A DNA stretch of 22,165 nucleotides, taken from IMG/VR virus record IMGVR_UViG_3300030101_002513, positions 1-22,165 of that record; one strand, given 5' to 3'. Shown in pieces: positions 12,502 through 21,224 of this stretch (position 1 is its first letter; every line of letters begins with the position of its first letter). Under the pieces are notes generated by a model that saw nothing but the letters and a program-made list of their open reading frames with translations, was not told the DNA's origin and did not search any database. The stretch is from a virus. The position numbers and the translations under genes are program-made.

Positions 12502-14394
12502 ATGGATCAGTATCAACAATTTATACACAAGTCACGTTACGCTAGGTGGCTACCTGAGGAAAACCGTAGGGAAACTTGGACAGAAACTGTCAACAGGTAC
12601 GTAAACTTCTGGGTGGACAGAAAACAGATAGGGGCTTCAACAGCGGCAGAACTTAAAGCAGCTATTAAAAACCTAGACGTTATGCCTTCTATGCGTTGTA
12701 TGATGACAGCAGGAGAAGCTCTGGACAAAGATAATGTAGCAGGGTTTAACTGTAGTTACCTACACATAGATAGCCCCAGATGTTTTGATGAATTGATGTA
12801 TGTGTTGATGTGTGGCACTGGGGTTGGATTCAGCGTGGAACGTGGGTTCATCAATAAGATGCCTATAGTTGCTGAAGAGTTTTTCCCTACGGATACAACC
12901 ATTGTTGTTGCTGACAGTAAGATAGGATGGGCTAGTGCTTTTAGAGAATTGATTAGCTTACTGTACGCAGGGAAGATACCTAAATGGGACATGAGAAAGA
13001 TCAGACCTGCTGGAGCTAGGCTAAAGACATTTGGAGGCAGAGCTAGTGGGCCTGATCCTTTGGTTGATCTATTTAATTTCTGTGTGGAGGTATTCCAGAA
13101 AGCAGCAGGACGCAAACTTAACTCGATTGAGTGTCACGATATATGTTGTAAGATTGCAGATATTGTCGTTGTTGGTGGGGTTCGCAGGTCAGCTTTGATT
13201 AGCCTGTCGAACCTTTCTGACCCTAGAATGGCTAGGGCTAAGTCAGGCCAGTGGTGGGAAACAGAGCCCCAGAGAAGACTAGCAAATAATTCTGTAGCCT
13301 ACACAGAGAAACCTGACTTTGAATCATTCCTGTCTGAGATGAAAAACATCTATGAAAGTAAAGCAGGTGAGCGTGGAATCTTCAGCAGGGTAGCAGCACA
13401 AAACATTGCAGGTAGGAATGGACGTAGAGATCCAGAGCAGGATTTTGGTACTAATCCATGTTCAGAAATAATACTTAGATCCAATCAATTCTGTAATTTA
13501 TCTGAGGTTGTAATACGTCCTGAGGATACTTTGGATGACCTTAAGAGAAAGGTACGTCTAGCGTCCATCATAGGGACTCTACAAGCCACTTTAACGGACT
13601 TTAGATACCTAAGGAATAGCTGGAGAAGGAACACAGAAGAAGAGGCTCTATTGGGCGTTTCCTTGACCGGTATCATGGATCATAAAATACTGGGTAATGT
13701 GTCTGAAGCAGAGCTTGAGTTTGGCCCTAATAAAAATTGGTTACAGGAGATGAGGGATGTTGCTATCGAAACTAATAAAGTCTGGGCTGGAAAGCTGGGC
13801 ATCAATCAGTCAACCGCTATTACGTGTGTTAAACCTAGCGGCACTGTTTCTCAGCTTGTTAATAGTGCCAGTGGGATTCATCCTCGCTATGCAGACTTTT
13901 ATATCCGTAGGGTTCGTAGCGACAATAAAGACCCTCTTGCTAGTTTCATGTCTAACAGGGGTTTTCCTGTGGAGCCTGACGTAATGTCTCCACAGTCTTT
14001 AGTTTTTTCTTTCCCTGTCAAGGCTCCTAAGACTTCTACATCAGCTAACGAAGTTACAGCACTAGATCAACTAGAGTTGTGGAAGGTGTATCAGAATAAA
14101 TGGTGTGAACATAAACCCAGTATTACAGTTTACTACAGGGACGATGAGTTTCTGGAGGTAGCCCAGTGGATCTGGGATAACTTTGACTTGTGTAGTGGGA
14201 TTGCTTTGTTGCCTTACAGTGACCACGTATATCAACAGGCTCCCTACGAGCAGATTACTGAAAAGAAGTATGAAGAGTTGTTAGCTCAGATGCCCAAAGA
14301 CGTAGATTGGACTGAGCTTGAAGAGTTTGAAACTGAAGATAATACTACAGGGTCACAGGAGTTAGCCTGTGTAGGAGGTGCGTGTGAGCTTTGA
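12502..14394 (+). CDS. nrdJ: class II (adenosylcobalamin-dependent) ribonucleotide reductase
   Basis: This 630-residue enzyme would reduce ribonucleotides to deoxyribonucleotides for phage DNA synthesis, using host vitamin B12. It resembles the monomeric class II type: PSMRCMMTAGEALDKDNVAG followed by FNCSYL (C84), NPCSEI with N318, C320 (thiyl radical site) and E322, NQFCNLSEV (C331), and a C-terminal Cys pair C623-x4-C628 that recycles the active-site disulfide. No nrdB-type radical subunit is nearby, as expected for class II. It is shorter than the Lactobacillus enzyme (about 739). ATG 12502 is preceded by AGAGGA; an in-frame ATG at 12457 inside the previous gene is rejected. Confidence 0.92.
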   Translation: MDQYQQFIHKSRYARWLPEENRRETWTETVNRYVNFWVDRKQIGASTAAELKAAIKNLDVMPSMRCMMTAGEALDKDNVAGFNCSYLHIDSPRCFDELMYVLMCGTGVGFSVERGFINKMPIVAEEFFPTDTTIVVADSKIGWASAFRELISLLYAGKIPKWDMRKIRPAGARLKTFGGRASGPDPLVDLFNFCVEVFQKAAGRKLNSIECHDICCKIADIVVVGGVRRSALISLSNLSDPRMARAKSGQWWETEPQRRLANNSVAYTEKPDFESFLSEMKNIYESKAGERGIFSRVAAQNIAGRNGRRDPEQDFGTNPCSEIILRSNQFCNLSEVVIRPEDTLDDLKRKVRLASIIGTLQATLTDFRYLRNSWRRNTEEEALLGVSLTGIMDHKILGNVSEAELEFGPNKNWLQEMRDVAIETNKVWAGKLGINQSTAITCVKPSGTVSQLVNSASGIHPRYADFYIRRVRSDNKDPLASFMSNRGFPVEPDVMSPQSLVFSFPVKAPKTSTSANEVTALDQLELWKVYQNKWCEHKPSITVYYRDDEFLEVAQWIWDNFDLCSGIALLPYSDHVYQQAPYEQITEKKYEELLAQMPKDVDWTELEEFETEDNTTGSQELACVGGACEL

Positions 14395-14485
14395 TAAAAT
14401 TATTTATTACCTAACTGGGCCTTGGCCTGTTATGTTGTACTGTTTATTGTTTATCTTATGGGTTACGGATGGTTTTTATGTTTGA
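14384..14485 (+). CDS. possible 33-aa single-pass membrane protein at the end of the early arm
   Basis: A GTG at 14384, out of frame with the reductase, has a perfect GGAGG (14374-14378) five bases upstream and opens 33 residues: MSFDKIIYYLTGPWP, then a hydrophobic stretch (VMLYCLLFILWV), then TDGFYV. The ribosome site lies inside the last codons of nrdJ, so translation could be coupled. Its stop overlaps the 3' end of the opposing late gene by 10 bases. Size and one membrane segment resemble tiny phage membrane peptides such as lysis or superinfection-exclusion proteins; there is no motif to choose between them. Confidence 0.45.
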   Translation: MSFDKIIYYLTGPWPVMLYCLLFILWVTDGFYV

Positions 14486-16134
14486 TTCTTTTTTTCTTCT
14501 TCTTCTCTGGCAAATTCTCTCGTTTCCCTGAGGGCTTCTTTTCCTGTACCACCGAAAATACCTACTGTTTCTTTAGCAACACCTAATGCAGAAGGATCTA
14601 AATCAACCACGGCTTCTAATGCTGCTACATTTTCTTCTATCTTTGAAGGATAAAGCTCACTAATTGCCTGTGGTGGGCCTATATTTCTTCCTCTGGTAAA
14701 GATAGGGCCAGAGGTAGCAATCATTTTAGTAGGCAAAACTTTTTCTACTGTTTTTCCTAATACTGGGACTTTTTCAAGAAAATCATGAGTGTCATACATA
14801 TAGTTTTGAAATCTTCCATCAGGATAAACCCTAGCAACAGCAGTTATTCCTCCTTCAACTATAGCTCCTCCTACAAATGTAGTGCTTTGTATCCACACTC
14901 CTTTTTCTTTAGCGTCTTTACTGTTTTTAGTTAATATTTTAAATCGTTTACCTTTTTCAGGACTGTTTTTTAACCCTGTTAATATGTTCTGTTCTGTAGG
15001 TTTTCTACCTGAAGCTGAAATATCTTTTATTACGTTACTAACAGGTGTAAGATAAGGAGCCCTCTGAGCAAAGTCTTGAAAATGATTACCAGAGGCAGTT
15101 CCAAAGGGAACTTTAAACACCATGGTTGTTTTACCTTGTTTGGGTGTTTGAGTTTTTACAAGACTATCATAAGCAAATTCTACATCTGCTTCAGTAACTT
15201 TATTTACTTTTGCTACCTTTGTGTTTTTTACACCATTTACAAAGTTTTCTTTAGTAACAGACGTATAAGGAGATGTAAAAGCAAATTCATCTATCTTTTT
15301 TAACTCAGCCGCTTCTGTTCCTTCACGATTAGCCTGTCGGTTAATGTGACGATTATAGATAGCTTGAGCCATTGCTTTTTCAACATTTCTTTTATTTGTA
15401 GGATCAGCTATTAAAGCAGCAATACGTTTTTGTGTTTCTCTATTTAAACCAGTTTCGTTGTACAAAGCTCTGGCTCTTGGACTAATGGTGCTTTTTAAGG
15501 CAGAAAAAGGAGAATCTAATACCCAATTGACAAACCCTTTTACTCTTCTGGCTGCTTTTGCTGCTTTTTGTTGACCTGAAGGTGTGTTCGTACCTTTAAA
15601 ATTAGGCTCTCTTCTTTTGACAATCATTGTGCCAAGGTTTTCTTCAAACGTAGTTAAAGGTCTATCAACTAAATTATCCTCTGGTATTGTACCATAACGA
15701 TCTGGAATGTAGTTAGATGCTCCTGCAACAATATTACCACTACCAGCATCAGGAACATTTCTAGCAAAACGTATACCGGAGCCCACAACAGGAATAGCTG
15801 AAGCAATATTTAATACATTACCAATATTCTCAGCAGTACGTGGATTCTCCTCTGACAGGCGTTGTAGCTCTTGGACAGGGTAAGACTCTAATGCAGAGGT
15901 TAAAAGCCCTCTAGCGGTCTCCTGTGCGCTCTCAGGCAGTCTATTAAAAGCAAAAGAGCCGAGGAGTTCTATAGGATAACCTATAACGTCCCCAAGCATA
16001 CCTGCTGTTTGTCCTACGCCAGTAAGAGCTAACTCAGCAATATTTTCTTCACCAGTGCTCTGTGCTTCCGCAGCAGCTTGATAAGCAGCAAACCTTCTTT
16101 CAGCGTTAGCTAACGTATCACTGAACAGGCTCAT
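14476..16134 (-). CDS. putative virion protein, 552 aa (last gene of the right leftward arm)
   Basis: I do not recognise the family. The protein is long and mostly helical, with an Ala/Glu-rich start, Gly-containing hydrophobic patches (NVLNIASAIPVVGSGIRF around residue 105-125; FVGGAIVEGGITAVARV near 420-440) and a very charged C-terminus (TREFAREEEEKKNQT). Its place in a run of large proteins after the tail fibre genes suggests an internal virion or ejection protein, as T7 gp14-16 are. ATG 16134 overlaps the previous stop by 17 bases and follows AAGGGGA. No terminator is evident after its stop. Confidence 0.65.
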   Translation of the reverse strand: MSLFSDTLANAERRFAAYQAAAEAQSTGEENIAELALTGVGQTAGMLGDVIGYPIELLGSFAFNRLPESAQETARGLLTSALESYPVQELQRLSEENPRTAENIGNVLNIASAIPVVGSGIRFARNVPDAGSGNIVAGASNYIPDRYGTIPEDNLVDRPLTTFEENLGTMIVKRREPNFKGTNTPSGQQKAAKAARRVKGFVNWVLDSPFSALKSTISPRARALYNETGLNRETQKRIAALIADPTNKRNVEKAMAQAIYNRHINRQANREGTEAAELKKIDEFAFTSPYTSVTKENFVNGVKNTKVAKVNKVTEADVEFAYDSLVKTQTPKQGKTTMVFKVPFGTASGNHFQDFAQRAPYLTPVSNVIKDISASGRKPTEQNILTGLKNSPEKGKRFKILTKNSKDAKEKGVWIQSTTFVGGAIVEGGITAVARVYPDGRFQNYMYDTHDFLEKVPVLGKTVEKVLPTKMIATSGPIFTRGRNIGPPQAISELYPSKIEENVAALEAVVDLDPSALGVAKETVGIFGGTGKEALRETREFAREEEEKKNQT

Positions 16135-18190
16135 TAGTTCCCCTTACAAAGTTTCTAAGTTCAGCTTGTTCTTCTTGAGTCATTCCATCAATAACATCAC
16201 CTAAAATAATATTAATAGCTAAGTTACGTTTATCTTCTGTGGCAAAATTTTGTTTTTCAAAAGCAACTAATTTATTAACTGCTTTGGGATTAGTTGCCAT
16301 TTTAGCAAACACATAAGGTATTGTTAAGATTCCCATAGCTGTAGCAACATCTCCTGCTGATGCTGCTGCTCCAGCCGCAGAAGGTAGAATTATACCTCCA
16401 AGAGTTTGTGGAACTCCATATTCTTTAGCTCTTAGTAAAAGAGTTGCTATGTTTCCATCTGGATTTTTTGAAGCCTCTGACATAGTATTAAACAACTGTT
16501 TAACTTTTTTGTAATCAGTTTTACTTCGGTTTAACACTTGAAACAAAGTAGCGTTTTTTGACGGATCATTAAAAGTTTCTGCTAGTTTTGCGTATTGATT
16601 AATATCAAATGCTTTACTTGAAAAATCTGGAATTAACGAAGTTAAATATCCTTGAGAAATTAATTTTTTTGCTTCTTCAGCAGACTGTATTACTCCTTTG
16701 TCACCTGTTCGTGAAGCGGTTGCTAAAGGAGCTTTTTTTAAAGTAGAAAAAGATTGATCGATACTTCTATAAAATTGTTTAAAAGCCTCACTATCAGCAT
16801 CTATTTTTGTTAAAAAATTTCCTAATTGTTCATAGGAACCTTTATTAGCGTTTCTAATAAAACTTTTACTTACATTAGGTAATAAGTTCTCAATATGTTT
16901 TTTATACTCAGCTTGCATTTGTTTATATTTAGTTCCTGCTTTAGGATCAACTTGGTTTAAAGTATCAATTATACCTGTTCTAATTTTATCACGTAATTCT
17001 GTAAGTTGTATAATTGATTGATCGAAACCGCCAGCCTCTGTTTTGGCTGCTTTAGTAAAATCGTTAATTTTATTACCAATAAGTTTATCTATTTCTAGCA
17101 GGTTACTAGCCCCTATTTTTGTGTTTGTACCATCAAAGAAAACTTGTAATAATTCTTTTTCAATGTAGTTTTTTGCTGGTGTTGCTAATAAACTAAAAGG
17201 TTGGGCTGCTGTTCTTTGTTGCGAGTTAACATAAGAATTAATTTGATTGAATATAAACCTAGTATCAACCATTTGATTTCCAACTAACTCTGAAATTTCT
17301 TTTAAACGCAATCCGTACACTTCGTTACCTGCTTTTCTCCCTGCTTCTATAACTTCAGATATAACTAAACCTAAATCGGCAGATCCAACTTCAAACTTAG
17401 GATTTCCTATAACTTCTTCAAGTGTTTGTTGAACTGCTCTATTAACTTGTTGTTCTGCTCCTTCTATGACATTACCGGAAAAAATTCCTGCTGACCCTAT
17501 ATTTTCCGCTATTTTATCAAAAGGGGTAGCTACTTTAGCTTGAGATCGTGTAAGAGTCGCTCCTCTTTCTTGGAGCAATTCCTGAGTTTTTCTTAAAGAT
17601 TCTGGTTCGCCAGCAAAAGAAGTTTTAGGAATATCACTTTTTATTAGATTTTCAATTTGATCTGCTGCTTCTTCTGGAGAAAACCCAAGTTTTTTCTTAG
17701 CTAAAGGTATTAAAGGATCAATATATTTACTTAATTTTAATGTAGCTAGGTCTATTCCTGCACCCATTAAAGCACTGTACGTAGCTTCCATAAAGTCTAC
17801 GTCTTCTTCTCCATACCCTTGTTTTATAAGAGTACCTGCAAAATCTCCCAAAGCACTTCCTACAGTTGAACCAACAGCAATACCTACAGGCCCACCAAAA
17901 GCTCCTACAGCACCTCCTACGAATGAACCTGCCGTTGATAGACTAATATCAGGATTTTCAACTGCTGCTTGTCCTACTTTACGTACCATCCTACCTGCAC
18001 CTGCACCAAACAGTTCTTCTTGTGGTTCTGATTTTACAGATACGTTTGCTGCATCCCAAAATGCTTGTGTAGCATAACCTTGTGATATAGAAAAATCTTT
18101 TAATACTTCAGGAGTTATATCTTTAGGTACAACAGCAATTCCATTAGGAAACTTTATTGTTTGCAAGTTTTCACTGTTTATTTGTGTCAT
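16118..18190 (-). CDS. putative internal virion / DNA-ejection protein with glycine zipper, 690 aa
   Basis: Residues about 86-125 form a long glycine-zipper-like hydrophobic stretch (AGSFVGGAVGAFGGPVGIAV and onward), a pattern seen in membrane-inserting proteins. Another hydrophobic, Ala/Gly-rich segment lies near 615-655 (GGIILPSAAGAAASAGDVA). The middle, about 180-600, is helical and charged. Size, order and composition fit the largest internal core or ejection protein of a podovirus, which inserts into the host envelope to let DNA through. No lytic transglycosylase motif is recognised. ATG 18190 is preceded by AAAGGAA. The codons look AT-richer than in the replication genes. Confidence 0.65.
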   Translation of the reverse strand: MTQINSENLQTIKFPNGIAVVPKDITPEVLKDFSISQGYATQAFWDAANVSVKSEPQEELFGAGAGRMVRKVGQAAVENPDISLSTAGSFVGGAVGAFGGPVGIAVGSTVGSALGDFAGTLIKQGYGEEDVDFMEATYSALMGAGIDLATLKLSKYIDPLIPLAKKKLGFSPEEAADQIENLIKSDIPKTSFAGEPESLRKTQELLQERGATLTRSQAKVATPFDKIAENIGSAGIFSGNVIEGAEQQVNRAVQQTLEEVIGNPKFEVGSADLGLVISEVIEAGRKAGNEVYGLRLKEISELVGNQMVDTRFIFNQINSYVNSQQRTAAQPFSLLATPAKNYIEKELLQVFFDGTNTKIGASNLLEIDKLIGNKINDFTKAAKTEAGGFDQSIIQLTELRDKIRTGIIDTLNQVDPKAGTKYKQMQAEYKKHIENLLPNVSKSFIRNANKGSYEQLGNFLTKIDADSEAFKQFYRSIDQSFSTLKKAPLATASRTGDKGVIQSAEEAKKLISQGYLTSLIPDFSSKAFDINQYAKLAETFNDPSKNATLFQVLNRSKTDYKKVKQLFNTMSEASKNPDGNIATLLLRAKEYGVPQTLGGIILPSAAGAAASAGDVATAMGILTIPYVFAKMATNPKAVNKLVAFEKQNFATEDKRNLAINIILGDVIDGMTQEEQAELRNFVRGTNEPVQ

Positions 18191-18202
18191 ACAAAGTTCC
18201 TT

Positions 18203-19561
18203 TTACTGTTTAGGTTTAAACTGTGGATATAGATCGTAAAAAATCTTTGCTCGTTCTACTATTTGTTCGTCAGTAAGATTCTCGCTTTCCAGATTTCCTG
18301 CCGAAGGATAGTTAAAAGGACCGTCTACAATTCCGTTTATTCTGTCCATATACTCGTCATAAGTAGCTGACTGACGTAATTGTGCATTTCGTAATTTTAC
18401 ATTTTGTTGAATGTTTCGTAAAGTTTCAAGTATAGCTCTGTTTTCTGCATTACCTCTTCTAACATTTGGACTAATTGCTTCAAGATAATTTCTTTCACCT
18501 TCAGATATTACACCTCCAAAAGTTGCTTTTAAACGTCCTAAAATATTTTGAGCTAATAAATATTCTAAATCTGCTCTTTTTCCGCTTCCAACACCTAATA
18601 ACCTTGCAACATCAGACTTAAAATTAACCACAGGGCCACCTAATTCAAGGGTATCAACATAGTTAATAGCCTCATTAGTTTGGTCTATATTAAATTCTAG
18701 TTCAAGAGCACTTGCAGCAGCAGGTAGTTTTATTTTAACAAACTCTTTTTCTTTAAATTCGTTTATATTACTAACTCGTTTAATATCTGCTTCATTTTGA
18801 GCTCTTATTTCTGCTTCTAGTGTTTTAGCTTTTTCAAATGCAATTTTTCCTTCAAGATCAGTAGGGTTTTGTGCTATTAATGTTAATTTACCTACGTAGT
18901 TTTCTGGAGAACCTCCATAAGGAACTGTTCGTTCAATAGTTTTTCCAGTATTAGGATTGAATACGGTAAATGATTCATAGTAATTACCAACTTCATCTAT
19001 CATTATTTTTGCAGTATCTTTTTGCATTCCTAAGTTTGTACCACCTACTCCTGCAACTTGTTCAAGTAAATCAGTTATGTTGTCTTGTGTAATAATATTT
19101 CTAAAAGGTGCTAATTTTGGATATTGTGCAATAACATTATCTCTAAAAGTAGTTTGTTGCTTAAGATTAAAACGATCTTTAGCTAAAGCCTGTCTAATAG
19201 CTGTTGCTGCTGTTTGTTGTGTTGGAGACCCTAATCTGCTAATGGCATCTACTGCATTAGCGTTTATACCTTCAGGAGTCATTAGTCCTCCAGAGGATTG
19301 TATTGCGTCTTTTAATTGTTGAGCTCTAGGATCTAATCGCCTTTGTGTTGTTGCAGCTTTAGACATTCTCCTGCCTTGGCTAAAAAACCCTTCTCCAGCA
19401 ACAGGAGTTTGTGCTGCTTCAAAAGCTGCTACTCTAGGATCTGTTAGTAGCTGTTGTAAAAGTTCAGGAGCAAATTCTCTACCTGTCATCATACCAGCGG
19501 TTGCCTGTTGTGCTGGTGTAGCTTGTTGAGATGTTCTTTTTTTATATCCAAAAGGTCCCAT
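18203..19561 (-). CDS. putative internal virion protein, 452 aa
   Basis: This protein is hydrophilic, helical and Gln/Ala-rich, with no signal peptide or membrane segment. The N-terminus (MGPFGYKKRTSQQATPAQQ) is flexible. The C-terminal half contains a segment (LGRLKATFGGVISEGERNYL, around residues 340-360) that I have seen in uncharacterised phage structural proteins near ejection proteins. The family has no function I can state. ATG 19561 has AAGGAG upstream; it lies between two other probable ejection proteins with gaps of 12 to 14 bases, which argues for one virion-protein operon. Confidence 0.65.
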   Translation of the reverse strand: MGPFGYKKRTSQQATPAQQATAGMMTGREFAPELLQQLLTDPRVAAFEAAQTPVAGEGFFSQGRRMSKAATTQRRLDPRAQQLKDAIQSSGGLMTPEGINANAVDAISRLGSPTQQTAATAIRQALAKDRFNLKQQTTFRDNVIAQYPKLAPFRNIITQDNITDLLEQVAGVGGTNLGMQKDTAKIMIDEVGNYYESFTVFNPNTGKTIERTVPYGGSPENYVGKLTLIAQNPTDLEGKIAFEKAKTLEAEIRAQNEADIKRVSNINEFKEKEFVKIKLPAAASALELEFNIDQTNEAINYVDTLELGGPVVNFKSDVARLLGVGSGKRADLEYLLAQNILGRLKATFGGVISEGERNYLEAISPNVRRGNAENRAILETLRNIQQNVKLRNAQLRQSATYDEYMDRINGIVDGPFNYPSAGNLESENLTDEQIVERAKIFYDLYPQFKPKQ

Positions 19562-19575
19562 TGTTTAGTTGCTCC

Positions 19576-20445
19576 TTAATTGAAAATTGACCTTAAAAAG
19601 CCGTCTAGTATATTATCTAAAGGATCTATTACTACTTGAGAAAGTAAACCGCCAGTTCCAGCAGCAGACTGCGCTTGATTTAACAAGATATCTTTTATCA
19701 TTTCTAACCTATCTAGTTCTGTTTGACCTTTAAATAACTGAAGTTGATAAGCGTCTTCCATAGCTTCTCTTCCGGTATTAACAGCACCACCATAGTAATC
19801 TTCTTGTAAAGCAGTAGGCAATCTAGCAATTTGACCACCTAACTCAAGCATATTTAATGTCTGTTGTTGAGGTACATAACCTTGACCTAGTAAACCAGAA
19901 CCTAACTCTAGAGCTTGTTGACGTTCTTCCCCTGCTCTTGTCATTGCAGTTAAAGCGTCTGCTGCTAGTTGTTCTTGTATTGCTTTTTCAAACTGTAAAC
20001 CTTCTGGAGTGCCACCGTATTGATCTGATATTAAACCTTGCCTACCTTCGTTAAACAAACGATTCTGAAGGGCTAACCTTGATCTTTCTTGTTCTGGCTG
20101 ACGAAGAGCCTGAAGACGATCAAAGATTTCTTGTTCTCTAGTAGCCCTATCTGCTCCTATTTCACCAAATGCTCCAGCAGCCTGAGTCATTAGGGTATCC
20201 TGAAGAGTCTCTTGATCTGGCGTTAGGTTTACATTAAAACCACCTGTGGCATCTGTAGGTGCAGAAGCTAACGTAGAAGTAACCGTAAAAGGTTGAAACT
20301 GACCCCTACTCGTAGCATCATCTAAGATTGCTTGCCTTCTTGTTTCAATTCCACCTAAGGCATCATCAGCAATGTTTTGAATACCTTCTGTTTGTAAATA
20401 ACCAATAACAGTTTCAGGCGTTAAAAGATCAGATAAAATACCCAT
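19576..20445 (-). CDS. putative virion-associated protein, 289 aa
   Basis: I do not recognise the family. The protein is acidic and Gln/Leu-rich, mostly helical, with a region from about 85 to 190 rich in ALRQPEQERSRLALQNRLF-like heptads that suggests coiled coil. Hydrophobic residues gather near the C-terminus (GGLLSQVVIDPLDNILDGFL). ATG 20445 is chosen over an in-frame ATG at 20481 because the latter lies inside the preceding gene, while CGGAG lies about 10 bases before 20445. Position after the lysis-like genes and before the large ejection proteins fits a minor virion or adaptor protein. Confidence 0.6.
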   Translation of the reverse strand: MGILSDLLTPETVIGYLQTEGIQNIADDALGGIETRRQAILDDATSRGQFQPFTVTSTLASAPTDATGGFNVNLTPDQETLQDTLMTQAAGAFGEIGADRATREQEIFDRLQALRQPEQERSRLALQNRLFNEGRQGLISDQYGGTPEGLQFEKAIQEQLAADALTAMTRAGEERQQALELGSGLLGQGYVPQQQTLNMLELGGQIARLPTALQEDYYGGAVNTGREAMEDAYQLQLFKGQTELDRLEMIKDILLNQAQSAAGTGGLLSQVVIDPLDNILDGFLRSIFN

Positions 20446-20452
20446 TATTGTA

Positions 20453-20743
20453 TTACTCCGTAGGAACTCGTCTAGTCCCATTACTTATTAAAGTTAAAAT
20501 AGTCTTGGTATCACTTTTCATATCTGCCACATCGTCAGCTACACCCTGCAACTGCATTTCTACCACAGTTACTTTTTTATCCAACTCTTGTAACTGAGTA
20601 GAGTTTACTGCTATTTGAGTTTTGTTTTCTCTGATGTCTTCACTATTCCCTTCAGCAGAAGCACTCAGGGTAGCGTATGAAAAAATAGCACCTACCGCAA
20701 CAACACCTAAGGGTGCTATAGATACAATTGATTTTAAGTCCAT
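20453..20743 (-). CDS. membrane-anchored coiled-coil protein, possible inner-membrane spanin
   Basis: This 96-residue protein has one N-terminal membrane segment (about residues 5-27, SIVSIAPLGVVAVGAIFSYA), then a charged region with heptad-like spacing (TQIAVNSTQLQELDKKVTVV and on to about 85). This is the layout of i-spanins such as Rz: anchor in the inner membrane, coiled coil in the periplasm. The preceding gene encodes a short lipoprotein, the partner expected in a spanin pair. Other options are a holin-like or tail-associated membrane protein. The ATG lies two bases after the lipoprotein stop. Confidence 0.55.
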   Translation of the reverse strand: MDLKSIVSIAPLGVVAVGAIFSYATLSASAEGNSEDIRENKTQIAVNSTQLQELDKKVTVVEMQLQGVADDVADMKSDTKTILTLISNGTRRVPTE

Positions 20744-20745
20744 AA

Positions 20746-20925
20746 TTAGGTTCCTGTTGTAGATGTTGATGTTGTGGTAGATATGGTACTGCTTGGAATA
20801 GCTTGGGTTGGCGAAGGAGTTACCTTAGTTCCAACCGTTGTACAACCTGTGGTAAACATTAAAAGTATTACAATAAAGAATATCATAACTACTGCCACTG
20901 TCATTACCTCTGGTAAATCCTTCAT
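20746..20925 (-). CDS. short lipoprotein, 59 aa, candidate outer-membrane spanin (Rz1-like)
   Basis: The frame starts at an ATG overlapping the upstream stop (ATGA, 20925-20922). It encodes MKDLPEV, a hydrophobic signal (MTVAVVMIFFIVILLMF) and TTGC, a lipobox-like site with C28 as the lipidated residue, though Thr at -3 is less usual than Leu. The mature part would be 32 residues, almost all Thr, Ser, Pro and Gly. Rz1-type o-spanins are equally small lipoproteins, typically Pro-rich, attached to the outer membrane. With the coiled-coil membrane protein two bases downstream it forms a plausible spanin pair, in the reverse of the usual gene order. A second in-frame ATG at 20904 could be the start instead. 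Confidence 0.65.
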   Translation of the reverse strand: MKDLPEVMTVAVVMIFFIVILLMFTTGCTTVGTKVTPSPTQAIPSSTISTTTSTSTTGT

Positions 20926-21221
20926 AAGGTTGGTCTTGTATCTGGAAAATCAGAAGTGCTAGGCCAATCTCGTAATGCCTGACGGTATGTAAGCCATTTG
21001 TCACGGTTTGGAAAGTCAGGTGTTTGAGCTATACTGTCGGTAGCTGCAAGTTCTTGATCTCTCCAAATTCTAGCTTCTAAATTAATTTCATCTTGAGTTG
21101 GCCCAGATTCTTTTATTAGCTCATAAGTTCCTTTTCCTTCAACGGAGGCTTTTGCAAAATCTTCATCACAAAGAATGTTATTGGTTGAACCATCGTTAAA
21201 TTTTAATTTATAAATTGCCAT
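20922..21221 (-). CDS. tail fibre assembly chaperone-like protein (Phage_tail_APC-like)
   Basis: This 99-residue protein has the C-terminal pattern of small phage tail-assembly chaperones (PF16778 type): ARIWRDQELAATDSIAQTPD, then FPNRDKWLTYRQALRDWP, then FPDTRP. Such proteins are normally encoded next to a tail fibre or adhesin and help it fold or attach. Here it lies immediately downstream of the glycine-rich fibre gene (gap 3 bases), with GGGG before the ATG. The N-terminal half (MAIYKLKFNDGSTNNILCDE) is strand-like and varies in the family. The stop overlaps the lipoprotein start. Family assignment is from remembered pattern. Confidence 0.75.
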   Translation of the reverse strand: MAIYKLKFNDGSTNNILCDEDFAKASVEGKGTYELIKESGPTQDEINLEARIWRDQELAATDSIAQTPDFPNRDKWLTYRQALRDWPSTSDFPDTRPTL

Positions 21222-21224
21222 TTT

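Noticed and set aside
14400-14475. Bidirectional terminator between the converging arms (GGGCCTTGGCC around 14418-14428)
   Set aside because: The stem is short with a tiny loop and mismatches, and no clean U-run follows on either strand.
15076-15303. 75-residue plus-strand frame rich in Phe, Tyr and Cys, opposite the 552-residue virion gene
   Set aside because: There is no ribosome site or promoter; it is a typical antisense shadow of Lys-rich coding sequence.
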